Shown piece by piece: positions 20,163-27,441 of a stretch of DNA of 32,029 bases; positions within the stretch are counted from its first letter, which is position 1, and every line of letters begins with the position of its first letter. The notes under the pieces were generated by a model that was not told the DNA's origin, did no database searches, and saw only the letters and a program-made list of their open reading frames with translations. The DNA comes from Hyphomicrobiales bacterium. GTDB taxonomy: Bacteria > Pseudomonadota > Alphaproteobacteria > Rhizobiales > Beijerinckiaceae. Both the position numbers and the translations under genes were made by a program. The stretch is from the NCBI GenBank assembly GCA_019237205.1, contig JAFAHO010000321.1, positions 1 to 32,029 of the forward strand. The letters run 5' to 3'.

Positions 20163-21041
20163 CTACTTTTGACAGACGGGGCAGTAGAAGGTCGAACGGC
20201 CGGACTGGACCGTCCTTGCGATTATCCCCCGGCAGCGCGGCCTTGGGCAGCCCGAGCCTTCGCGGTCGTAGACCGAAAAGGCGTGTTGGAAATAGCCGAG
20301 GCCGCCGTCCGCTTGACGATGGTCGCGCAAAGTCGAGCCCCCGGCTTCGATCGCTTCCTCAAGAACCTCATGGATCGCTTTCGCGAGCCCGACCGCGGCG
20401 CGGGTCGGGCCGCCGCGGGCGTTGGCGAGGACGCTCGCCGGTTTCGCCGGGTTGAGCTCAGCGCGAAAAAGCGCCTCGCAGACGTAGATGTTGCCGAGGC
20501 CTGCGATGCGCTTTTGGTCGACCAAAGCTGCTTTCAGCGGCGCACGAGACCCCTGAAGCAGCTTCGCCAGACGGGCGGCGTCGAATTCCGGGGCCATAGG
20601 CTCGTCGCCGAGCGCGGAGAGCCTCGGATGAGTCTCGAGCGCCTCGCTCCGAACCAAATCCATGAAGCCAAATCGTCGCGGATCGTTGTAGATAATGACG
20701 TTGCCATTATCGAGAACGAACACGACGTGGTCGTGCTTGGGGTCCTTCGAGCGCTTACGGTGTAACGCGCCGGGCGTCACGGTCTTTCCCGCCTCGATCC
20801 GGAACGAGCCGGACATGCCGAGATGGGCGATCAGCGTTTCGCCGCTGTCGAGGCTGAACAGCAAGTATTTGGCGCGGCGCGCGAGAGCGACAACCCGCCG
20901 GGCCGTCAGCCGCTGCTCGAATCGCGGCGGGAAGGGAAACCGGATGTCGGCTCGGCGCGTTTCGACCCTCTGAATTCGCGCGCCGAGCATCGCAGGCTCG
21001 AGACCGCGCCGCACGGTTTCGACCTCCGGCAATTCAGGCAT
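20163..21041 (-). CDS. mutM: formamidopyrimidine-DNA glycosylase
   Basis: Bifunctional base-excision repair enzyme removing 8-oxoguanine and formamidopyrimidines. 292 aa from ATG 21041, required because Pro2 is the catalytic nucleophile (MPELPEVETVRRGL; Glu3 also catalytic). Lys58 lies in ARRAKYLL; the helix-two-turn-helix motif is KRIAGLGNIYVCEALF (177-192). The zinc finger uses Cys265, Cys270, Cys287 and Cys290, with a C-x4-C first knuckle that I believe is usual in alphaproteobacteria, and Arg282 in GRSTFYC. Overlaps the recQ 3' end by 8 nt, suggesting coupled translation of two repair genes. Confidence 0.96.
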   Translation of the reverse strand: MPELPEVETVRRGLEPAMLGARIQRVETRRADIRFPFPPRFEQRLTARRVVALARRAKYLLFSLDSGETLIAHLGMSGSFRIEAGKTVTPGALHRKRSKDPKHDHVVFVLDNGNVIIYNDPRRFGFMDLVRSEALETHPRLSALGDEPMAPEFDAARLAKLLQGSRAPLKAALVDQKRIAGLGNIYVCEALFRAELNPAKPASVLANARGGPTRAAVGLAKAIHEVLEEAIEAGGSTLRDHRQADGGLGYFQHAFSVYDREGSGCPRPRCRGIIARTVQSGRSTFYCPVCQK

Positions 21042-22854
21042 GGGAATGGTCCCGGACGACAGCAAGGAACGCCGCGCCATATTTCTGCAGCTTGACGGCG
21101 CCGACGCCGTGGAGGCTGGAAAGTTCGTTCAGCGCGGCCGGCCGCGCCTTCGCCATTTCGATCAGCGTGCGGTCGGGGAAAATGACATAGGCCGGCTGTC
21201 TCTGCGCCGCTGCGATCGCGCCTCGTAGGGCTTTCAGCGCCGCCAGAAGCCGATCATCCGCATCTTCGGCATCGACTGCAGCGCGTCTCGAGCGGCGCGC
21301 CTTGGCGTTCACGACATCCTCGCGCAGGGCGAAAGGAGCTTCGCCGCGCAGCACGCGCCGGCCCTCTTCGGTCACGACGAGCCGGTCGCGGTCATTCTCG
21401 TCCCGTTCGATCAGCTTCGCGGACTGCAATTGGCGCAGGACCCCACGCCAGTCAGCGGGCGTCCGATCCTTGCCGACGCCGAAAGTCTTGAGCTCATCGT
21501 GTCCGTGCCGCGCGACGGCCTCGGTCGTCTTCCCGGAAAGGATGTTGGCGAGATGGCCGAAGAAGAACCGGCCCGAAGTGCGCAGAACCGCCGACAGCGC
21601 TTTCTGCGCGTCGACGCGTCCGTCGATCAGCCGGACCGCGCCCTGGCAGACGTCGCAATGACCGCAAGGGCTGGACTGTTCGCCGAACATGCCAAGCAAC
21701 GTCTGTCTTCGGCAGCGCGCCGTCTCGCAAAGGGCGACGAGATCGTCGAGCTTCTTCGCCTCGACGCGCTTGCGCTCTTCCGACGCGCCGCTCTCGGCGA
21801 TCTGGCGGCGGCGCAGCTCGATGTCGCCGGCGCCGTAGAGGGTGAGCGTGTCGGCTGGAAGGCCGTCGCGCCCCGCCCGGCCGATCTCCTGGTAATAGGC
21901 CTCGATCGAGGCCGGCATGTCGGCGTGAAAGACGAAGCGCACGTCCGGCTTGTCGACGCCCATGCCGAAGGCGACGGTCGCGCAGATTACGCAACCGTCC
22001 TCCCTCAGGAAGACGTCCTGATTGGCGGACCTCACGTCATGCTCGAGTCCGGCGTGATAAGGCAGCGCCCGGCGGCCGCGGCACGAAAGCTCCTCGGCCA
22101 GCTCCTCGGTCCTGCGGCGCGAGGCGCAATAGATGATGCCGCTCTCGCCGCGATGGGCCTCGAGCCGATCGATCAGCTGGCGGGTCGCGTCGGTCTTCGG
22201 CCGCATCGCCAGGAACAGGTTCGGCCGGTCGAACGAACGGACGAACACGCGCGGGCGCCGGACGAACAGCTTGCGTGCGATCTCGCCCCGCGTCGGCGCG
22301 TCGGCGGTCGCCGTCACTGCGACTGTCTGCGGTCCGCCGAGCGCCTCGACGACCTCCTTAAGCCGCAGATATTCCGGGCGGAAGTCGTGCCCCCACTGCG
22401 AGACGCAATGGGCCTCGTCGATGGCGAGCAAGCCGATGGCGAAGCCCTTGAGATAGGCGATCACGTCGTCGCGCAAGAGCCGCTCGGGCGCGATGTAGAG
22501 AAGACGCAGCGTCCCGTCCTTGAAGCCGCGGGCGATGCTGCGGCGCTCGTCCGGCTCGGTCGAGGAATTGAGGCTCGCGGCCTCGACGCCGAGCTCGCGA
22601 AGCTGCGTCACCTGGTCGCGCATGAGCGCGATCAGCGGAGAGACGACCAGCGTCAGCCCTTCGCGCACGATCGGCGGAAGCTGAAACAGCAGCGACTTTC
22701 CGCTGCCGGTCGGCATCACGGCGAGAACCTCCTCGCCGTCGAGAATCGCCGAAAGGATTTCCTCCTGGCCCGGCCGAAAGGCCGAATAGCCGTAGACGCT
22801 GGCGAGCGCGGCCCGGGCCTTGTCGATAAGCGTCATGCTCCGCTGCTCCGTCAT
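21034..22854 (-). CDS. recQ: ATP-dependent DNA helicase RecQ
   Basis: 3'-5' helicase acting in recombination and replication-fork repair. 606 aa from ATG 22854 (MTEQRSMTLIDK); ATG 22836 is an alternative six residues in. Q motif FRPGQEEIL, Walker A MPTGSGKS (47-54), DEAH box with AIDEAHCVSQWGHDFRPEY (144-162), QEIGRAGRDGLP in motif VI, a four-Cys zinc site (CETARC ... CGHCDVC), winged helix, and a C-terminal HRDC domain (about the last 80 residues, with LSSLHGVGAVKLQKYG). Full-length architecture. It follows the pseudogene by 23 nt and overlaps mutM. Confidence 0.95.
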   Translation of the reverse strand: MTEQRSMTLIDKARAALASVYGYSAFRPGQEEILSAILDGEEVLAVMPTGSGKSLLFQLPPIVREGLTLVVSPLIALMRDQVTQLRELGVEAASLNSSTEPDERRSIARGFKDGTLRLLYIAPERLLRDDVIAYLKGFAIGLLAIDEAHCVSQWGHDFRPEYLRLKEVVEALGGPQTVAVTATADAPTRGEIARKLFVRRPRVFVRSFDRPNLFLAMRPKTDATRQLIDRLEAHRGESGIIYCASRRRTEELAEELSCRGRRALPYHAGLEHDVRSANQDVFLREDGCVICATVAFGMGVDKPDVRFVFHADMPASIEAYYQEIGRAGRDGLPADTLTLYGAGDIELRRRQIAESGASEERKRVEAKKLDDLVALCETARCRRQTLLGMFGEQSSPCGHCDVCQGAVRLIDGRVDAQKALSAVLRTSGRFFFGHLANILSGKTTEAVARHGHDELKTFGVGKDRTPADWRGVLRQLQSAKLIERDENDRDRLVVTEEGRRVLRGEAPFALREDVVNAKARRSRRAAVDAEDADDRLLAALKALRGAIAAAQRQPAYVIFPDRTLIEMAKARPAALNELSSLHGVGAVKLQKYGAAFLAVVRDHSHA

Positions 22855-22877
22855 GCGCGCCGCCCTGCGCCAGACGG

Positions 22878-23129
22878 TTAGACCGTGCGCCACGGCGTCA
22901 GTCGCGGAAGCCAACGCGGCACATTGGCTTGATACTTTTCATACTCCGCCCTGCAGGTCTCTGTAAGCGTCGACTCCTCATTGGCGACGACGCCCCATAG
23001 AGGTTCGACGGCAAAGAACGGCGCCCGGAATTTTCACCGCGTGATCAGGCATGGGACGAACCCCGCCACCATAGCCGGCGCAACGACGAAGAACAAAGCA
23101 GTGCCCAGGATCGCTGTGACCTTCGACAT
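22878..23129 (-). pseudogene. decayed isoprenylcysteine carboxylmethyltransferase-like gene
   Basis: One frame reads MSKVTAILGTALFFVVAPAM, then VAGFVPCLITR and an in-frame TGA (23034-23036). The same frame goes on KFRAPFFAVEPLWG, then VVANEESTLTETCRAEYEKY, QANVPRWLPRLTPWRTV and TAA. The start looks like the first membrane helix, and the end like the C-terminal signature (EE-x-L ... AEY-x-x-Y ... VPRWLPRL-x-PWR), of ICMT/PEMT-like methyltransferases. The middle, with the remaining helices and the RNPMY-type SAM-site motif, is missing. The stop may come from TGG to TGA. It lies 48 nt after epmA and 23 nt before recQ. Confidence 0.65.
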
Positions 23130-23177
23130 GCGGCCTCTTTGCAGATTGCGGCGGCTCGACGCTAGCGGCCTGATCCC

Positions 23178-24221
23178 TCAGTCCGCAACCGGGGTCCACT
23201 GCACGTCCTCGACCCGCTCCGCGCCGGTCGCGAGCATGACGAGCCGGTCGAAGCCGAGCGCCGCGCCCGAGGCGTCCGGCATCGCGCCGACCGCGGCCAG
23301 AAAATCCTCGTCGATCGGAGCTGAGGCGCCGTAGATGCGGCGCTGCTCGGCCATGTCCGTCTCGAACCGCCTTCGCTGTTCCGCGGGGTCGGTCAGCTCG
23401 TGGAAGGCGTTGGCGAGCTCGACGCCGCATGCGTAGAGCTCGAATCGCTCGGCGACGCGCGGATCGGCCGGGCTCACCCGCGCCAAGGCCGCCTCGCTCG
23501 CCGGATAGGCGTGAAGGATGGTCGGCCGGCCGATCCCGAGGTTGGGCTCGACGCGCTCGCTTAAGGTCCGGCTGAAGACGTCCGACCAGGTATCGTCCGC
23601 TGCGACCCTCAAGCCCATCGCCTCCGCCTGGCGGGCGAAAAGCGCGGCGTCGGGCGCGCGCCCGGGCGGCAGGCTGTCGAAGAGATCAATCCGGGCGTGC
23701 CGCAGGAAGGCGTCGCGCACCGTCAGGCGTTCCGGCGGCTCGAAGGGGCTCGCTTCGCGGCCGCGGAAGGCGAAAATGCGCGCGCCAGCGACATGGGCCG
23801 CGAGCGCGACAATCGCGCCGCAATCCTCCATCAGCGTCGCAAGCGGCGCGCCGACGCGATACCACTCGAGCATCGCGAATTCCGGCGCGTGCAGGGCGGT
23901 CCGCTCGCGGTTGCGGAAGACATGCGTCAGCGCAAAAATCTGCGTCTCGCCCGCGGCGAGAAGCTTCTTCATCGCGAATTCCGGCGAGGTGTGCAGCCAG
24001 GCGTCCTGCGCCGCGCCGTCCGGCCCGACGAGTCCGGCGCGAAGGCCATGGAGATGTGTCTCGTTGCCAGGGGATGGCTGCAGCGCGGCCGGGTCGATCT
24101 CGACAAAGCCCTTGGCGCCGAACCAGCGCCGGACAAAGCTCGTGATCCGCTGGCGCGCACGGAGCCGCGCGCGGCGCTCGGCGTGACGGTCCCGGTTCCA
24201 TAGCGGGGGGGAGGCGGACAA
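23178..24221 (-). CDS. epmA: EF-P lysine aminoacylase EpmA (GenX/PoxA)
   Basis: Class II lysyl-tRNA-synthetase paralogue that attaches beta-lysine to Lys34 of elongation factor P. 347 aa from TTG 24221 (MSASPPLWNRDRHAERRARL), chosen by fit to the family; no in-frame ATG lies near. The long upstream open frame overlaps efp and is not coding. There is no anticodon-binding domain. Motif 2 region FALTHVFRNRERTALHAPEF (96-115) with EWYR after it, GVELANAFHELTDP, and motif 3 GAALGFDRLVML near the C-terminus. Divergent from efp, with 162 nt between. The partner aminomutase gene epmB is not in the window. Confidence 0.92.
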   Translation of the reverse strand: MSASPPLWNRDRHAERRARLRARQRITSFVRRWFGAKGFVEIDPAALQPSPGNETHLHGLRAGLVGPDGAAQDAWLHTSPEFAMKKLLAAGETQIFALTHVFRNRERTALHAPEFAMLEWYRVGAPLATLMEDCGAIVALAAHVAGARIFAFRGREASPFEPPERLTVRDAFLRHARIDLFDSLPPGRAPDAALFARQAEAMGLRVAADDTWSDVFSRTLSERVEPNLGIGRPTILHAYPASEAALARVSPADPRVAERFELYACGVELANAFHELTDPAEQRRRFETDMAEQRRIYGASAPIDEDFLAAVGAMPDASGAALGFDRLVMLATGAERVEDVQWTPVAD

Positions 24222-24383
24222 ACTCAGGCGGCTTCCGAAGGTTAAGAGAACGACGCCGGCGAAACGGCTGGCCTTCGACGCCGAAATCAGTATAAAGCGC
24301 GCCCCAATCGCCGAAGCGCCCGCTTGAAACCAAGCGCTCCGTCGCGCACAAGCGGCGCGCGCCAATTTCCGAGGACAAAGACC

Positions 24384-24953
24384 GTGAGAGTTATCGCAAG
24401 CTCGATTCGCAAGGGCAACATCATCGAGCGAGAGGACGGTCAGCTTTGCGTCGTGCTTTCCGCCGAAAGCTTTCATCCGGGCAAAGGCACGCCGACAACG
24501 CAGATCGACATGCGCCGGCTGTCCGACGGCGTCAAGGTGACGGACCGGTTCAAGACGACCGAGCAGGTCGAGCGCGCTTTCGTTGAGGACAAGGCCTACG
24601 ATTTTCTCTACGGCGACTCCGACGGCTATCATTTCATGAACGCCGACACCTACGACCAGCTCCAGGTCCCCGCGGAAGTTATCGGCGATCAAGCGCAGTG
24701 GCTCCAGGAAGGCATGAAGGTGATTCTGTCGATCTTCAACGAGACCCCGGTCGCAATCCAGCTGCCGCCGCGCGTGACCCTCGAAGTGTCCGAAACCGAA
24801 CCCGCGATGAAGGGCCAGACGGCCTCGTCGTCCTACAAGCCGGCGAAGCTCTCGAACGGCGCGCGCGTCATGGTGCCTCCGCATATCAGCCCCGGAACGC
24901 GAGTCGTCATTCAAACTGAGGACGGCAGCTACGTCGAGCGGGCGAAGGATTGA
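24384..24953 (+). CDS. efp: translation elongation factor P
   Basis: Relieves ribosome stalling at polyproline. 189 aa from GTG 24384 ([15 protein letters not shown]), with GAGG 9 nt upstream; the open frame from 24324 adds unconserved residues. Lys34 sits in the loop [11 protein letters not shown], the site of beta-lysylation by EpmA, whose gene lies divergently upstream. Three-domain eIF5A-like fold: KOW-like domain 1 (1-65), OB domain 2, and the C-terminal OB domain ending [27 protein letters not shown] at 24291-24296 may serve as a -10 box for one or both genes, but no convincing -35 is visible. Confidence 0.97.
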   Translation: MRVIASSIRKGNIIEREDGQLCVVLSAESFHPGKGTPTTQIDMRRLSDGVKVTDRFKTTEQVERAFVEDKAYDFLYGDSDGYHFMNADTYDQLQVPAEVIGDQAQWLQEGMKVILSIFNETPVAIQLPPRVTLEVSETEPAMKGQTASSSYKPAKLSNGARVMVPPHISPGTRVVIQTEDGSYVERAKD

Positions 24954-24976
24954 GGGATCGCCCGAGGCGGCTCCCC

Positions 24977-25648
24977 TCAGTTCGCCATCAGCGCCGCGCA
25001 GACCGTCGCCAGTTCATCGAAATGCGAGATGATCCGGTCAGGGCCGAGCTGAGCCACCGGCACATCGGTATAGCCGAAGTCGACCGCAATGACGGGCAGG
25101 CCTGCGGCGCGGGCGGTTTTGATGTCGGTGTCCGAATCTCCGACCATGACGGCGCGGGAGCGAATCCCGCCCGAGGCGGCGATCGTTCCCAGAAGCGGCT
25201 TCGGGTCCGGCTTGCCGACTCCGAACGTGTCCTGGCCGCAAATGAAATCGAACCGGTCGGCGACACCGAGCGTCTCCATGAGAAGCCTTGCCGAGCCTTC
25301 CATCTTGTTGGTGCAGACGGCCTGGCGCCAGCCGTCGCGCGCGAAGGCGGCAAGCGCCGTCTCGACGCCGGGATAGAGCTCGGTGTGGTCTGCGATATGG
25401 GCGTTGTAATGGGCGAGAAAGTCCCCGAACAGCGCCTCGAGCTTCTTCGGCGGGAGCTCGCGCCCCGCTGCGGCAAAGCCGCGCTCGATCAGCGCCCGCC
25501 CGCCCGCGCCGAGCATCGAGCGAGCGTTCTTAACCGGCAGCGGCGCGAGCCCCTCGTGGAGAAGGATGGCGTTCAGGGCGGCCATGAGATCGCCCGCAGT
25601 GTCAGCGAGCGTACCGTCGAGATCGTAGACGATGGTCGGCGCGGTCAT
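24977..25648 (-). CDS. gph: phosphoglycolate phosphatase, HAD family
   Basis: Dephosphorylates 2-phosphoglycolate, a product of 3'-end DNA repair and Rubisco oxygenation. 223 aa from ATG 25648. HAD motif I YDLDGTLADT with nucleophile Asp9 and Asp11; motif II CTNKME; motif III/IV GKPDPKPLL and MVGDSDTDIKTARAAG. The alpha-helical cap (ARSMLGAGGRALIERGF) is typical of Gph. Starts 7 nt after the phosphoesterase stop, so it closes a three-gene operon with that gene and 5-FCL. A general HAD phosphatase cannot be fully excluded. Confidence 0.9.
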   Translation of the reverse strand: MTAPTIVYDLDGTLADTAGDLMAALNAILLHEGLAPLPVKNARSMLGAGGRALIERGFAAAGRELPPKKLEALFGDFLAHYNAHIADHTELYPGVETALAAFARDGWRQAVCTNKMEGSARLLMETLGVADRFDFICGQDTFGVGKPDPKPLLGTIAASGGIRSRAVMVGDSDTDIKTARAAGLPVIAVDFGYTDVPVAQLGPDRIISHFDELATVCAALMAN

Positions 25649-25655
25649 CGGCGCT

Positions 25656-26474
25656 TCAGGCCCAGAAGTCCGGCTCGGCGGCGTTGAGCAGGCCGCCGAT
25701 CCGCACCGGCGCGATCGCCTTGGCGAATCCCTCCGGCCCGATCTCGACCGCGACCCCACAGAGCGTCGCGGGACCCAGCGCCGGCTCGAACCGGCCCGAG
25801 GCGATCCGGCGGGTAAAGCGCCTGAGGGGTTCGTCCTTCTCCATACCGATCACCGAATCGTAGTCGCCGGTCATGCCGACGTCGGTGACAAATCCGGCGC
25901 CCCCGGCCAGGATGCGATGATCCGCGCTCGGGACATGAGTGTGGGTGCCGACAACGAGGCTGGCCCTGCCGTCGGCGAAATGGGCGAGCGCCGATTTTTC
26001 GCTGGTCGCCTCGGCGTGGATGTCGATGACGACGGCGTCGCAGGCCTGCCCCAGCGGGCGAGCGGCCAATTCGCGTTCGAGCGTGGCGAAAGGATCGTCG
26101 AGCGCGTCCATGAAGATTCGCCCGAGCAGGTTGACGACCAGCAGCCGCCCTCCCTTCTCGTTCTCGACGATCGCCGCGCCTCGGCCCGGCGTGCCGGCGG
26201 GGTAGTTGGCCGGCCGGATCAGGCGCGGCTGACGGTCGATGAAGACGAGCGCTTCGCGCTGGTCGAAGGCGTGATTGCCGAGCGTCACCGCGTCCACGCC
26301 GATGGCCAGAAATTCTTCGAAGATCGATTCGGTGAGACCGAAGCCGCCGGCCGCGTTCTCTCCATTGACGATCACGAAATCGAGGCTCCAGCGCGCGCGT
26401 AGGAGCGGAACTTGCTCGATGATCGCCGCGCGTCCCGAGCGTCCGACGACGTCGCCGACGAAGAGGAGGCGCAT
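25656..26474 (-). CDS. YmdB-type metallophosphoesterase (TIGR00282 family)
   Basis: 272 aa. Dimetal phosphoesterase of the YmdB class, which in Bacillus hydrolyses 2',3'-cyclic nucleotides. Metal ligands are visible in MRLLFVGDVVG (Asp8), FVIVNGENAAGG, VTLGNHAFDQ and VVGTHTHVPSAD; TDVGMTGDYDSVIG is also conserved. Starts with ATG immediately after the 5-FCL stop and ends 7 nt before gph, so all three are surely co-transcribed. Substrate in alphaproteobacteria is not known to me. Confidence 0.92.
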   Translation of the reverse strand: MRLLFVGDVVGRSGRAAIIEQVPLLRARWSLDFVIVNGENAAGGFGLTESIFEEFLAIGVDAVTLGNHAFDQREALVFIDRQPRLIRPANYPAGTPGRGAAIVENEKGGRLLVVNLLGRIFMDALDDPFATLERELAARPLGQACDAVVIDIHAEATSEKSALAHFADGRASLVVGTHTHVPSADHRILAGGAGFVTDVGMTGDYDSVIGMEKDEPLRRFTRRIASGRFEPALGPATLCGVAVEIGPEGFAKAIAPVRIGGLLNAAEPDFWA

Positions 26475-27062
26475 TCAGCGATCGCCGACGAAAATGGTTT
26501 CCTGTTCGGTCACAATGGCGTCCAGGCTCTCATCATGCGCCTCATAAGGCGCCGCGGCGACTTCGCAAACCCCGTAGGCAACGCCAACGGCGTGAACCTT
26601 CTTGATCGCCCTCAGTCTCGCCAGGCTGCGATCATAGTAGCCCGCGCCATAGCCGATCCGATGGCCGCGACGGTCGAAGCAGGCGAGCGGCAGGAAGAGA
26701 AGGTCGGGCTCGACGGCCGTCGCCGTCTCGAGCGGTTCGGGAATGGCCATTGCGCCGCGCGAGGTCGGATCGCCGGGACGCCAGAGGCGGAAGATGAGAT
26801 GCGAACCGCGCCGGACGACGGCTGGAAGCGCGGTCGCGAATCCTTCGTCCGCCAGCGCGCCGAGAAGCGTGAGCGTATCCGGCTCTTCCCGGATCGGATG
26901 GAAGGCAGACGCGACGGAGGGCGCCCACAGGCGGGCGAGGCGCAGGCCTTCCTGCGACAGGCGGTCAGTCAGGCGGGAACGGATCTCGGGGGGCAGACCC
27001 TTGCGCCGCGCGAGCGCCTCGCGGCGCAGGGCCGCTTTCGAATCGGCGTCGGTCGAATTCAA
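26475..27062 (-). CDS. 5-formyltetrahydrofolate cyclo-ligase
   Basis: Converts 5-formyl-THF to 5,10-methenyl-THF with ATP (methenyl-THF synthetase; ygfA in E. coli). 195 aa from TTG 27062, the only reasonable in-frame start though without a clear ribosome site. N-terminal ALRREALARRKGLP, the EPD/PLACFD region near 120-130 and the phosphate/folate loop RIGYGAGYYDR near 135-145. First gene of the operon with the YmdB-like gene and gph. The 6S RNA directly upstream recalls the ssrS-ygfA linkage known from gammaproteobacteria. Confidence 0.93.
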   Translation of the reverse strand: MNSTDADSKAALRREALARRKGLPPEIRSRLTDRLSQEGLRLARLWAPSVASAFHPIREEPDTLTLLGALADEGFATALPAVVRRGSHLIFRLWRPGDPTSRGAMAIPEPLETATAVEPDLLFLPLACFDRRGHRIGYGAGYYDRSLARLRAIKKVHAVGVAYGVCEVAAAPYEAHDESLDAIVTEQETIFVGDR

Positions 27063-27124
27063 AGCGTCACGCCGATCCGTCGGAATAAGAGCGCGGAGCC
27101 GAGAAGGCCGTTGGACGGTGATCC

Positions 27125-27265
27125 CGGGCGCCTACGTAAGTAGGTGGGCGCCGTGTGCCAAAGCCCACGGGCTAAGACAGGGACAGCTCCCATGGGGATC
27201 GTACGGCCCCGAGGAATGTGTCCTGACGCGCCACCCAGCTCCGCAAGGGAGCAATGTAGGGGGTC
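27125..27265 (-). ncRNA. ssrS: 6S RNA (ends approximate)
   Basis: RNA-polymerase-binding regulatory RNA, recognised by the context upstream of 5-FCL and by a long rod-like fold. On the minus strand, CCTAC (27260-27256) pairs with GTAGG (27135-27131), GGTGG/CCACC continues the rod, GGACA/TGTCC brackets the apical part, and GGGG ... CCCC forms the tip around CCGTACGAT. Unpaired stretches between these would make the central bubble. Strand taken from co-orientation with 5-FCL. Boundaries are by eye and could shift by 10-20 nt. Confidence 0.7.
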
Positions 27266-27441
27266 GGCGGGGCGATGGCTAGGATCCATTTGGCCGGCGC
27301 CGCGCACTCTTGTCAGAGACCAAGGCTTCTCAGCAGGTTAGGCGCCTTTCTCTGTCGCAGGTCGCAGCGTCGCAGCCGCAGGTCAATACCATATTACCTA
27401 TGTCCTTTAGATTGAACCACAGAGGTACTCTGTCTACGCGC
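27266..27441. other. spacer between 6S RNA and mutL with short GTCGCAG repeats
   Basis: No gene seen. GTCGCAG occurs three times at 27354-27375 (the first two abutting, the third after one base) and CCGCAG follows. AT-rich at 27385-27415, with a minus-strand TAATAT (27396-27391) that may be a -10 box for 6S RNA; the -35 is poor. Confidence 0.3.

Noticed and set aside
24222-24914. N-terminal extension of epmA across efp
   Set aside because: The extension is the antisense of efp; the family N-terminus fits the TTG at 24221.
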